Origin: Aquilaria yunnanensis
Lineage: Eukaryota; Streptophyta; Magnoliopsida; Malvales; Thymelaeaceae
NCBI GenBank assembly: GCA_039654915.1
Contig: CM077600.1
Location: 45,616,492-45,680,491, forward strand
DNA: 64,000 nucleotides
Direction of reading: 5' to 3'
Position numbers and translations under genes: made by a program
The notes under the pieces: generated by a model
What the model saw: the letters and a program-made list of their open reading frames with translations, nothing else
Told to the model about the DNA's origin: nothing
Databases searched by the model: none
In this document: positions 22,301-34,329 of the stretch, in pieces
Layout of the letters: each line of letters opens with the position of its first letter
Position numbering within the stretch: the first letter of the stretch is position 1

Positions 22301-24401
22301 ATTCCCTGAACGATTTGTATGGAATAGGCAGACAAAAAGATGGACACGTCGTCGGAGAGGGCGAAGTGTAGGGAGAATATATTTTGTTCATCCTACTGCC
22401 GGAGAGAAATTTTACCTTCGAATGCTCCTCAACATTGTTAAGGGGCCAACATCATACGAACAGATTCGTACCATTAATGGAGTTATGTATGATACTTTTA
22501 AAGATGCTTGTTTTGCATTGGGTCTTCTTGAGGGTGATGGAGAGTGGCATCAGTGTATTCATGAAGCGGCACAATGGGCTTCTGGAAATCAACTGAGGGA
22601 GCTATTTGTTACTTTTTTAATCTTCTGCAATGTCGATGATCCGTTGGAGTTGTGGACTCGTAATGCTGCTTTGCTGTCTGAAGACATCTTGCATCGACAA
22701 AGGAGGATATGCAACAACTCTGAACTAATTATGACTGATGTTGAGCAATATAACTATGCACTTCATGAGATTGAGCAATCCATGAACAGAGTTGGGCGAA
22801 GTTTGAGGGAATTTAACAATATGCCTTATCCTGAGGTTGACCCTATAATGATTGGGGAAAACTCTTTACTGACTGAGCAACTAAACTATAACAGACCTGC
22901 TTTGGCTGTGGAACATGATCAATTGCTCAGTCGTCTTAATGATGGTCAACTCCAAGTGTACTTTACGTTGATTCATGCTGTAGAATCACGTACTGGAGGC
23001 TTCTTTTTTGTGCATGGTAGTGGAGGGACTGGTAAGACATTCTTGTGGCAGACAATTATTTCAAAGCTACGGTCTTCTGGGAAAATTGTTCTCCCCGTTG
23101 CATCTTCTGGAATTGCAGCTCTACTTTTACCGGGAGGAACAACGGCGCACTCAAGGTTTAAGATACCCATCCCTGTGGATGATACATCAATGTGCAACAT
23201 AAAACGATCTACCCCATTGGCTGAGGTAATTTGTAATACCAGTTTGGTGATTTGGGATGAAGCACCTATGGCACATAGGCATGCATTTGAGGCTGTGGAT
23301 CGCACATTTCGTGATATCCTTAGTATTGTTGATCCAACTGCGATGACCAAGGTATTTGGAGGTATACCAGTTGTTCTTGGAGGTGACTTTAGGCAGATTT
23401 TACCGGTTGTTCCACATGGTAGTCGTGCTAAAATTGTCCATTCTTCAGTATTGTCATCCCCACTCTGGGCACATTGCAAAATTTTCACTCTCACAGAGAA
23501 CATGCGATTGCAGAATTCTTTGTCACCAGCTGTCTCCCTATTCAATGACTGGATCATGAAATTGGGGGATGGTTCACTGCCTGCACGCCTGAACTCAGAG
23601 GATGAGGACGAACCTACTTGGATTGACATACCCCAGAATTTCTTGATTCCTGCATCTGGGGATCCTATAGGTGACATTATTGCATCCACGTATCCCGACT
23701 TAGTTGGAAGGTATGAGGATTTGGACTATTTGAGAGAGCGAGCAATTCTATCATCAACCAATGATGTCGTGGATCAGGTCAATGATCGTATAATGAGTCT
23801 CCTTCCTGGTCAGATGCAGACATTTTTTAGCGCGGATAAGGTTTCACCGGTCTCTGATAATTTTGACACACATTCTGCCTTATACCCTACAGAGTACTTG
23901 AACACCTTTAAGTTTTCTGGTTTTCCAAATCATGAGCTGCGTCTGAAGCCCGGTGTGCCAGTCATGTTGCTTCGAAATTTAAATCAATCACTTGGTCTAT
24001 GCAATGGCACTCGATTGGTTGTGACACGTTTGGCTGAGAGGGTTATTGAAGCTGAAATCATCACAGGTCTCAATTCAGGGCGCCGATTTTTCATCCCTCG
24101 TGTTCAAATGGTCCCTTCTGATAGTGATCTACCTTTTTGTTTCTGTCGGCGGCAGTTCCCACTAAAGGTTTGTTTTGCTATGACCATAAACAAAAGTCAG
24201 GGCCAGACATTTAACTATGTCGGTCTCTATCTTCCACAACCAGTTTTCAGCCATGGTCAGCTTTATGTCGCTGCTTCTCGTGTAACCAGCCCATCTGGTT
24301 TCCGTCTCGTATTGGAAGGAGATGACCCCCGTACCATTTCATCAACAAGGAATATTGTCTACCGTGAAGTCTTCCAGCGTTTGAGTCGGCCGGTCTCCTA
24401 G
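19360..24401 (+). CDS. RepHel: Helitron HUH nuclease and PIF1-like helicase, four exons
   Basis: Exons 19360-19777, 19906-19944, 20024-21397 and 21490-24401 join in frame through GT-AG sites to give 1580 aa with no stop. The N-terminus is basic and Ser/Pro-rich. Cys pairs (CCHCG ... LCC) after residue 160 resemble the usual Rep zinc region. The nuclease has the metal-binding HUH motif LPHAH (His624 and His626) and a Tyr motif KQYMDCRF with Tyr799; the second expected Tyr position is Phe804. The superfamily 1 helicase has Walker A GGTGKT (Lys1126), Walker B WDEAP (Asp1200, Glu1201), GGDFRQILPVV, LTENMRL and NKSQGQT. It should nick and unwind DNA for rolling-circle transposition in the nucleus. 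The second copy (51297-56351, minus) is broken. Confidence 0.93.
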
Positions 24402-24575
24402 GTCAATTGTGTATGACAATCATAAATGTCTTTACCTTCATTGTATGTCCATCCTATTGCCATTACCATCATGCCCTGTTTATATTTTTCATTTCATCAT
24501 TTAACCCATGTTATTTTTTCTCCCTTTTAACTAAAATCTATGCTTTATTCATTGTTTATTGTTAATACATTTCAG

Positions 24576-27386
24576 ATGACGCATCAGATAACATATATCA
24601 ACCAATTGACCCCTTTGAGTTATAGATGGACTATAAAGGTCCGTATAACCCGTATGTGGACTGCTATAAATAGTACTACTTCTGAGTCATATGGGCTGGC
24701 AATGATTTTGCTCGATGAAAAGGTTTGTTATCTATTCATATTCCTCATCCTTTACTTTTAATAGTTCATTAATTCAAATTATAACAGTATTTTAACTATG
24801 TATTTATATCGTCTTACTTCGATGTTAGAATGATCATATCCATGCGATGGCTTACAAGTCCATCTCTCCTACATTTAACTCAGTGCTGCAAGAGGGAAAT
24901 GTTTACATAATTTCCAACTTCAGCGTCGATAGAGTTGATCGAGGGTACAGACCTGTCACAAATGAATATAGAATTCGATTCTATGCTAATACACGGGTCA
25001 CTTTGGTCTCTGTACCTGTACCTCAAATACCGCTGCACAAGTTTGAGTTCGTGCCTTTTGATCAGATCCAAATGCGCTACCCCGCCAATGTACAGCTATG
25101 TGGTACGCTTATCCATTTTTGCTTTACTTATTCTTTCGTTTATCGACATTTTTTGTTTGGTTGAGTAATATGTTTTACACTATTAGATGTTGTCGGGAAG
25201 CTTATTCAAATAGGACGCATCATAGATGTGAAAAGAACAGATGGGTCTATAACAAGCCAACGCATGATTACGTTACAAAACTTGAGGTGAATAACTTACT
25301 ACCCACATATGCACATTTGATTAGTGTACCGTCTAATATAGTATTGTGTTTCATTTCTCACCCAATTACAATATTACAGTGGCTCGAGTATCGAAATAAT
25401 TTTTTGGGGAGATCAGGCCAACCTGCTGGATTATGACTCACTTAAGAACTCCTCCACCCATAGCATTCTTGTCGTCACTTCCACTTTTGTGAAGACATGT
25501 CAACGTATGATAGTTTACCATTATAGTCACAAAGATGCTATGCCTTTTACTTCATACTATATTACAACTAAATAATTTGCAGGAAAGTACAATTTGTCCT
25601 CCACTTCAGGTACAAAAGTGTATCTTAACCTTAATGTTGAAGAAGTGCGCATGTTTCTTGAATCGTAAGAACTCTCATTCTTTTCCCCTAATCTCCCTTC
25701 ATTTTTTAAAACCACATGTATTTGGTTTTGATATTAATCTACTACTTCTTCTAATATTCCAATTTTTTGCTTTTATTTGTTAAATTATTTGTTACATCTT
25801 AGGCCATCACTTCAACCAACTGTTGTTGCTGAGTTAACTCCTCCTCCAGTTCCACAGCACCCACCACATCAGTTAATTTATGGGCGCCGTCGGACGATAT
25901 CTGAGCTTAGGGATCTTCTTTCACTTGGGCCCCAACCTGTGAGTTTAAAATTACTTTATAATTTACATGTATGTTACCAAATATCATTTCCATAAGTATT
26001 TCACAATCCTTCTCCGAACATTTTCACAGGATAACAAATATACGTGTCGTGCAATTGTTACTCAAGTCATTACTGAACGTGGGTGGTCATACCAAGCATG
26101 TCGAAAATGCTGTAGAAAGGTCGAACCCGTTGGTTTGACCTTCGTTTGCCACAGCTGCAACATAGTGAATCGCACACCCCCATTGCGGTACGTACACATA
26201 CTTACTTGATTTTCCTTCAAACCATTTTGCACCCTCCGTCACTACTTGACTGTATTAGTAATACTGTTTCACACTGATGTGAGTTAGGTACAAAGCAGTT
26301 GTCAAAGTTGTTGATGCTTCTGATACTGCCTTATTCATAATGCTTGACACTGTCGCTGCAAAATTCTTTGGTTGCACGGCATCATCTCTTCAGACACTAA
26401 TTCAATCGGTTTTCTCCAACATTATTCTTGCCTAACTTCATTTCTTACCATGTACATCATACCATTCACATCTTATTATAGATTCTTGCTTCTAATGCAT
26501 GACACTATATACAGGAAAATGGCCTACGCAAAGTTGAAGACAAATTCCAACAATCGGTCAATCGTGACCTAATTTTGGAAACTGAGTTGACTTCTTTCAA
26601 CTTCCAAAACATGACTGCCCCTTTAACTATTAAAAATATTTATACTGTTGACCCTAGAGAGGAGGAGCTAGCCTTTCGCTTGAATGAATGCCTTGTATCG
26701 TCCTCTTTCCTTCCTTCTGTTGTCTCATTTTCAACCAATTTCTCGCACTTCTCTTATTCAACCTTGCGATTCCAATTTACAGGTACCCCGTCTGTCAGCT
26801 GAGCCTCCTTTCTCTTGTTGGCCAAACCGTCCGCCCACTAGAATCGGTACCTCATACATGAGAACTGAAGTTCTGCGAGGGTTTGTTTTCTTCTTTAACT
26901 ATTCATTTCATTCATTTCTTACATTATATATGTTACCATAATTTATTTCAAATATTTCAGACAAACCAGTTCCTCTACAACTTTACCTGATCAAACTTCA
27001 TCCTCTCTGTCATTTTCCACAAATGAGATTGAAGTTGCGACCATCTTGTGTGTACATTATTTATCCTATTCTTACAATTACATTGCTTTAATGTTGTCAC
27101 ACTGCTTACATACCTTTGCCACAGGTTGGACCTTCATGATAACCCACGAGGTTCACATCCTAAAAAAATGGACTTCCCATTTGATGCAAAGTTACTTGCC
27201 GCACATGAAATGTAATTTCTTCCCCATTTTTTCTTCTTTTTACTATAATTACTGTACCTCTGTCCTATGAATTTGATATTAAGCTATTACGTTTACCTAC
27301 ATACTAATTTTAGCTTTTCTTATTTCAACAGGCTATTCTTACTCGAAGATTGTGATGTTGCAACAGAGTTTCCAAACACGAATTAG
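24576..27386 (+). CDS. RPA1-like single-strand DNA-binding protein, 13 exons, Helitron-borne
   Basis: Exons: 24576-24722, 24829-25102, 25187-25286, 25380-25504, 25583-25664, 25803-25938, 26030-26187, 26288-26408, 26515-26694, 26783-26880, 26961-27047, 27125-27211, 27332-27386. All borders are GT-AG and phases agree, giving 549 aa with a TAG stop at 27384. The N-terminal OB-fold (TPLSYRWTIKVRITRMW), the second OB-fold (IEIIFWGDQA) and the C-terminal zinc OB-fold (YTCRAIVTQV ... CRKCCRKVE ... FVCHSC) match plant replication protein A large subunits. Such genes accompany many plant Helitrons and probably protect the displaced strand. The stop is about 90 bp from the element's end. The exon model is by eye; small shifts are possible at exons 10-12. 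Confidence 0.85.
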
Positions 27387-27450
27387 CCTCACTGTACCTT
27401 GGCATTAGCTTTTTCTCTTAATTATAAAATTGTTAATTTTGCACAGTAAT

Positions 27451-27479
27451 CCCGTCCGTTTGACGGGTTATGAAACTAG
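27451..27479 (+). other. Helitron 1 3' terminus: hairpin plus CTAG
   Basis: CCCGTC (27451-27456) pairs with GACGGG (27462-27467) around a 5-nt loop. TTATGAAA follows, then CTAG (27476-27479) and T. The hairpin acts as the rolling-circle termination signal in known Helitrons. The last bases, GGGTTATGAAACTAGT, are identical in Helitron 2. Confidence 0.9.
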
Positions 27480-28214
27480 TTACAATGACGCGCATAAAAG
27501 ATCCGCCATCGTTTATGGCGAGTAAGTGTTCACACTTTTTTCGCTTTAACATCATACATATCATATCCATCATTTTTTCTATTATTATTTTTTAAGAGGA
27601 AAGAAACCAGTATAAGCTCCTGAACTAAATTATCTTCCAAAGAAGAAAGACTCCTAAGCGAAGCGTCTTAAAAACATTGGCTTTCATCTGAAAAAAAAAA
27701 GAAGAAAAAAGAACACTAGCCGCACGCCACCCTCCCCCTCTCCGAAAACCAACCGGATTCGGCTATTAATTTTAAATTTTTCTGTTATTTTTTCACTAGG
27801 TTTGTGTTTTTTACTTTTTATGGTTTTTTTTCTATTAGTTTTGTATGTTTGAATACCGAGCACACCTAAGTAATGTCTACAGTTTTTCTGTGTAATACGG
27901 TATTGTAATAACACTATAAATGACATGACTTAAATCTATTGCCTCTGCAGAGTTTTAACATGTTATATCTTAATGTTAGATGTCATATGACCTACAAGTT
28001 AATGAAAAAGAACTTTCATAAATAAAAAAAACTCCTAATCTAAATTTATCAATTAATGCTAATAACCATGAAATAATTACAAGTAGGATCTTTTTTCCCT
28101 TCGCAAGATTTAGGAAATTTTACAATAGGTTGGAGAACTTTATACATATTATAGCTCGAACTTCATATATTAAAATTAAAAGCAATTCTAAAGCTTAAAT
28201 ATTGCATTATTTTG
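27480..28214. other. right flank of Helitron 1, no gene seen
   Basis: Host sequence after the Helitron end; AT-rich, with no coding exon on either strand. Confidence 0.55.
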
Positions 28215-28216
28215 TA

Positions 28217-28452
28217 CTTCTTTTATTCCACTTTCTTTGCTCCGTTTGAATTTTTTTATTAATTTGACTTGAATTTATTTATATTTTTATTTGTTATAAT
28301 AAAATTTTAAAAAAATATATTTAGAAACTATAGATTTTGATTTATCATTCATATATAAATGTTTTTCACTTATATGCTAAAATAATAAAAATAAAAAATT
28401 ATAGATTAATTACTGAAAAGTGAATAGTTTAAAGAATTTGGAACAGATAGAA
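28217..28452. mobile_element. Stowaway-like MITE, second family member
   Basis: A 236-bp element flanked by TA (28215-28216 and 28453-28454). It shares internal blocks with 5726-5966, such as TTAGAAACTA and TTATAGATTAATTA-like runs. The ends (CTTCTTTTATTCC and GGAACAGATAGAA) are degraded inverted repeats. Confidence 0.65.
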
Positions 28453-28505
28453 TATTAAACTCGTGTTTTTTTATTAATTAGTTTAACGGGGTTTGGTAAA
28501 ATATA

Positions 28506-29117
28506 GGAAAAATTACCAAAATTTCCCTTAAGGTTTAGACAAATCTACAATTGTATCCCTCATTTTCAAATATCTACCCTTAACCCTCTCAATAGTTAAC
28601 ATACCTATATTTATCCCCCTCCAAAGCTAACTCCATTAATGATTGTTAAAGAAAAAAAGGAAAAAAAATAATGGCACCAATGATGGGAAGAAGATGAAGC
28701 CAGATGGTCGAAAGATAGCGAGCAGATGAGATCCCATTATGGCACTCTTGACACCGTGAAGGCCATGAAAAGAGTAAGGCAAAGGAGAAAATTGAGGAAA
28801 AGGTGAAGAAAAGGGAGATGAAGGGGATGGATTGAATTTTGGTTGAAAATCTAGTAAAAAAATGTTCATAATTAATTTGGTGGGTAGATTGTTAGATGGA
28901 GAAGTTGGGGACAATTTTTTATGGAATAAGGTTAGGAGACTAAAATAAACATTTTCTTTTTTTTTTTTTTGTGGAGAAGGTAAGTGTAGCTAAGTTTAGG
29001 CTTGTTAACGTAGTTAATGGCAAATGCGGTAAGTATGAGGATGTTTAACTTTTGAGGGTGATAAATGTAGGTATTTTTAAAAAAGGATGGCAAAAGTGTA
29101 GGTTTGGTAATTTTCCC
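28506..29117. mobile_element. Mutator-like MITE, 612 bp, perfect 9-bp target duplication
   Basis: The ends GGAAAAATTACCAAA and, on the complement, GGGAAAATTACCAAA are flanked by an exact TAAAATATA at 28497-28505 and 29118-29126. Similarity between the arms continues with gaps for about 120 bases. The interior is purine-rich and non-coding. Confidence 0.78.
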
Positions 29118-29151
29118 TAAAATATACGGGTGACATGGTAGACTTTTGTAT

Positions 29152-31592
29152 GAGTAAATTGTGTTAATAGTCATTAACCTTTAATTACCATTATTTTTTA
29201 GATTTTAGTTTATTGAATGTTCTGTTTTGGTCATAAACCAATTAAAATTGTTTCGTTTTGATCTAATGAAATCTATTGCCTTAAAATAACTACTTGACAT
29301 AAGCTTTTGAAATTCTAATTTATATTTTTAGTAACTGTATAATATTTTTAAAAGTAAATAAATAATTTAAATTAGTGATTTTTTTTCTCCTTGAATGAAA
29401 TAAGTTCAATTTTAAAGAGAAAAATGGTGATTTGAATTTTCTATTAACTATAAAAAATTAATATGCAGATTAAATTTATTATAAGATAGCTACTAAATAA
29501 TTTAAATTATAATTTAAAAAGTTGTTATTAAACAAATATTTTGAGTAAACGGTTTTCATCAAATGATAGAAGTAAACATGGGTTAGGTAAACCCGAAACT
29601 CAACTTGAACCATCGATACTTGGTTGGGTTGGATAATAATTGATCATAGTTCGCTGGTTTGGTCCACATCTTAGAGAACCTCTAGTTTTTTTGTTGGTTC
29701 CAATTTCATATGAAATCAACCCAATGTAGAACTGAACCCTAGATATATGTATAAATATATGATGAAAATTATGATATTACTAAATTGCCTATATATTTAT
29801 GTTTTGAAATGAAAGAATATAAAGGTGCCTCATGGTACTATTTAATTTTATTAACTAAGATTTATCTGATTTAGAAGTTTGTATGTTCTTGAGAAAGTAA
29901 AGAAAAAGTGCATTATTGTCAAATCTTAAAAGTTTGTTGATCTTAAGCAGGTCTTCTTGTATCTAATTATAAAATATTTGGTTTATTAGTATGATTCTAT
30001 AAATTAATGCATTATTTTTTGTCTTCATTAATTTTAAAATAAGTTAAAACATTGTATTGGATATCAATCCCCTTTTTTAGTGCTCTCCCTGATGTCCTGT
30101 TTCATGATTCAAAGATTAGAGGAGAAAACATTGGTTGGCACATCGATGATAATTGGTTTTACCCCAAACCAAGCAGTAAATCTCTTCTTAAATTGGTTGT
30201 AGATATAATTTTATTGAATTACAAAATTGTTAATTATTATATGTATATGATAGGATTTGAAAAATCTAAGACCATAACAAAAAAATAATAATAATAAACC
30301 CACGATTCTATTTTATTCAGTTCTCAAGTTGGGTAGGATTTTTTTAAAACTGACACTATTGTGAGTTGGTTTAATTCTATTAAAAAACTGAATCAACTTG
30401 ACCCATGCTCACCTCTATTGGACCAAAATGAAACATTTTTAATAGATTTAAGACTAAAATAAAATATTTTTAATAGGTTTTGGACCAAAATAAAACATTC
30501 TATATATTAGGGACTAATATGAAATGATAATTAAAGGTTAAAGACCATCCAAGCAATTTATTTTGTGTTAATATATTTCGTCTAATGATAGGAGTGAGTG
30601 TGAGTTAGGTAAACTCCTCGAAACCCAACTTGAATCACCAATACTAGATTAAGTTGAGTTGGGTAAAACTTGATCATAGTTGGGGTTAGTTCTACATCTT
30701 AGATAACCATTAGTTTTTTTGCTGGTTTTAGTTTCATATGGAATCAACTCAAAATTGAACTAAACCCAATATATATGTATAAATATGTAATAAAAACTAT
30801 GATATTACTAAATTGCCTATATATTTATGTATTGGAATGAAAAAATATGAGAGTGCTTCATGGCACAATTTAATTTTATTGACTAAGATTCTCTGTTTTA
30901 GAATTTTGCATTTTATTGAGAAAGTAGAAGAAAATATGCATTATTGTCAATTCTTAATAGCTTGTTGATCTTAGGTAGATCTTCTTGTACTTAATTATAA
31001 GATATTTGGTTTATTAGTATGATTCTATAAATTAATGCACTGCCTTTTTCCTTCATTAATTTAAAAATAAGTTAAAACATCGTATGTAACAATCAATCCT
31101 TTTTTAAGTGCCATCCCTGATGTCATGTTTCATGATTTAGCTAGATGGGAGGAGTGAACATTGGTTGGCACAATGATGGTAACAGGTTTTACCTCAAACT
31201 AAGCAATAAATCTCTTCTTAAACTGGTTATGGATATAATTTTATTGAATTACAAAGTTATTAATTGTTACATGTATATGATATAATCTAAAAAATCCAAT
31301 AACAAAAAAAAAAAAAAAACAACAAACCCATGGTTTTAGTTGTATGTTGTTCTCAGGTTGGGTAGATTTATTTTAGAATCGGCATTATTTTAGATTGGTT
31401 TAGTTTTATTAAAAAAACCAAATCAATTGACTCATGCTCATCCTTATGATACTAAAATGAAATGTTTTTAATAGATTTAAAATTAAAATGAAATATTTTT
31501 AATAAATTTATAATGAAAATAAAACATTATATAGATTAGGAACTAAAACAAAATAATAATTAAAAGTTAGAAACCATCTACGTAATTTACTC
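29152..31592. repeat. nested inverted-repeat transposon with a tandemly duplicated right part
   Basis: The outer left end GAGTAAATTGTGTTAATAGT (29152) matches the complement of the right end near 31592 (GAGTAAATTACGTAGATGGT) and also of an internal end near 30557. Two direct ~1-kb copies, 29539-30557 and 30558-31590, share long blocks (for example ATTACTAAATTGCCTATATA). Each copy contains an inner element with ends TAGAAGTAAACATGGGTT and complement TAGAGGTGAGCATGGGTC. No transposase is present. The left outer arm exists once and the right arm twice, so the tandem copy arose after insertion. No target duplication was found. Confidence 0.65.
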
Positions 31593-32584
31593 CATTAACC
31601 AGAGTTATACTAAAACACGATTGAAAGAACACTGTGGTAGATGTAAACAAAAAAAATCGTCAGGTACAATTCTAATGAAACTACCTGTATTTTGCATTTT
31701 TTTTTTCAACTAGGCACCTGTAATGTCGAATGTGATCTGCCTCACAGATGACATAACTAGCTGAAAGTACCCTTCCTTTTTTTTTGGATGGATTCCTCAT
31801 TCACTCTCTCAAATCATACCTGTATAATCGATTTCGAGTAATAAAAATTATTTGATTATTTGCCACATGATCTTGTAATTTTAAATTCAATAGAAATAAT
31901 TTATACTCCAAATATATATATATATATATATTTGGAACCCCTTTAAATTGACGGGTTATACAACATGATGCTTCAAGGGAACCTGATATAATATACTTCT
32001 ACCTCTTTAGATTTATTTACTTTAAATGTACTTATAAATTTATTACTAAAATTAATAAAACATTAAAATTAGTTTCGAAGTGCTCTAGTGATCCTCCATA
32101 TAACACACAAGTGATTATTTGATAAAACACAAAAAACAAGGTGGTCATTGTTGATATAGCAGAAGATACCAAAGAGCTCAAAGAACTCAGGAAAAAGGAA
32201 AAAAGAAAAGAATTTATCATAAAGGGTATGGATTGGGTGGAAAATGTTGCAAAAGCTAGGAGCAGAGGAGACGGAGAAAAAAACGGAAGTCAAATACCTA
32301 CCTCGTTGGCCAGCCGGTAAAGTCGGAGACGGAGAGCTTAGCCAGTTAGCCTCGATATTTGCTCCCAACTTTTTAACCCAACTCCATCTTTACGTTGTGC
32401 GTGCGGGTCGACGTGTCGTGTTCTTGTAGCTGTCTAACAGCCGGTGATCACGATTTCGGATATTTTAAACCCCGAATTATCTAAAATTTCATCTATCTAT
32501 GCACATCAATTTGTTTGATTTCTCATATCCCCTTTATCTACTTATTTTCTCTTGATTTTATTGGTCCGTGTGAACTTGTAAAAT
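31593..32584. other. intergenic DNA with a short (TA)n run, no gene seen
   Basis: AT-rich. A TA microsatellite lies at about 31912-31932, followed by a CCCC ... GACGGGTTAT segment that resembles a worn Helitron 3' end but lacks CTRR. There is no convincing exon; the short frames at 32032-32429 are not recognised. Confidence 0.5.
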
Positions 32585-33812
32585 GGCTTAAGTGCACCAG
32601 CAGCACTTGAACTTTGTTAACTTGCCTGAGTTAGTCTCTTAACTCAAATTCAGTACGTTTATAAAATTTATTTAAGTGCATGTTATTTCTATTACTATTA
32701 AATAATATTTATGTAAAACAATGATTAAAACTATATTATGATATACTTTATAGAGATTTTTAAGACATAATTAAAAGTTCTTATTTTATTTATATTGATT
32801 TTAAATTTTATCCAAATCAAAATTTGATAAATCAAAGAACCTAAAAGCACTTTTAGAATATATTAACAAGTTCTTTGGTTTTTTATAGTTTGTCTATGAG
32901 TATGTCTATTTATATTATACAAACGTACTTTTTATCTATTTTCGATAATTTTTTACTAATAAACAGATTAATCATACAAATTTTAAGTGTCTTTGTCTTC
33001 ATATTTTTTTTTTGTATTATCAAGATAGTGTTCGAATATAATAGACTAAATTATCCTTACTTTACATTGCTTCATCATATGCAATTCATATAAAAAAATT
33101 TTCAATTTATTTTCTCCTATAAAAAAGATAGTTTTGTCGCCTATGCTATGAAAAAGGCTTATCTAGTGATAAATGTCTCTCAAATGACTCATCTAATAAT
33201 AAATGTCTTTCAAACTAACTATGCGGTGAAATCATTCTCTATCTTTTTTCTCAATTTATAATAATTGCTTTTAAAACTTATAAATCTCCACCATACAATT
33301 AGTCTTTAAAATTTTGTAAAATATTACCAATAATACAATAATTACTCAAACAATAAACTTTAAATAATATTTATTAAAATAGCAACATAATAAGTATAAA
33401 ACTGATTAATTAACTAATTATGTTTGAAAATCAATTGGTTTAATTTTTTAATTGATCAATTATTGATAATAATTTTTCTTAGTTTATAACTCTTCAATTA
33501 TAGTAAGTCTTTAAGTATTTATATAAAATACTATTAAGTATATGATACTTTGCTAATAACAAAAACACACATGGAGCTAAATAAATTTAACCTACACATG
33601 GACTAAAATAATAAAAAATGAACTAAAATGACCTATTTTTGGACAAAAGAGAGATTAAAAAACATGTGTGAATTTTACTCCAATACCATGAGGTGCCTTA
33701 GACTAACTTATACCATTTCTCAAAGTTTGAGAACTTAAATATATTGAGTTGGAGTTGAGGGACTAAGTCGTATGAGTTAGCCAAATTAGAGAGCTGCTGG
33801 TGCACTTTGGCC
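32585..33812. mobile_element. TIR element, ~1.2 kb, probably Mutator-like
   Basis: The left end GGCTTAAGTGCACCAGCAG matches the complement of the right end GGCCAAAGTGCACCAGCAG, with further pairing over about 80 bases (GTTAGTCTCTTAACTC against CTTAGTCCCTCAACTC). The interior is AT-rich and non-coding. Flanking bases are similar but give no clean target duplication. Confidence 0.6.
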
Positions 33813-34329
33813 TCTTAAAACAAATAAGAAATTGTACCATGATTATACAATGCTAAATAATCACCCTTATTAATACATTATTTTAACCCCACTTTCCCCT
33901 TTCCGTTACCTTTCATCCAAACACTACCCCCCAGCTCGGTCTTTTTCCTTTCACTTTCTCTCCGGCAATAATAAATCCCTCTCACAACTCTCCCCTTCTT
34001 TTTCAACCAAACCAGGTACCAACACATCCCTCTCTATTTTCTTTCTGGGCATCTCTCTCAACTCCGTTACTCTATCCACTGAGCATTTTCTCGGAAACAG
34101 AATCTAGGGGAAAATTCTTTTCATCCATTTTGGATTTTTGTTTGCTTTTCAACCATCGATCGACCCCTTTAGCTGTTTGTCGAGATTCTATGGAGTCTGA
34201 GCATTCCGGGGTTTTAATACCCTGAAATATCACGAATCAATCGCAGATTTAGGGTTCTCCCAGAACCGCGAATTAGAGGATTTTGAGGCTGCTCCTTTCT
34301 TGTTAGTCTTTTAATTTGCTTGGGAGACA

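Larger units (their letters stand above)
18289..27479 (+). mobile_element. Helitron 1, coding-intact; left boundary is a minimum
   Basis: This rolling-circle transposon carries, in order on the plus strand, an F-box/zinc protein gene, RepHel and an RPA1-like gene, then ends with a hairpin (27451-27467), 8 bases and CTAG (27476-27479) followed by T, the standard Helitron 3' terminus inserted before T. All three genes have uninterrupted spliced frames. Helitron 5' ends are only TC next to an A and I could not pinpoint it. The given start is the first codon of the F-box gene. The element may extend past the dsRBD-like gene at 12389, in which case it exceeds 16 kb and contains the captured fragments. 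Confidence 0.9.

Noticed and set aside
22973..23689. Long open frame on the minus strand inside RepHel
   Set aside because: It is the antisense shadow of the helicase coding sequence; its residues mirror the Walker and PIF1 motifs and match no family.
31912..31965. Possible third Helitron 3' end (CCCC ... GACGGGTTAT) after the TA run
   Set aside because: The stem is incomplete and no CTRR follows; similarity to the real ends is limited to about ten bases.
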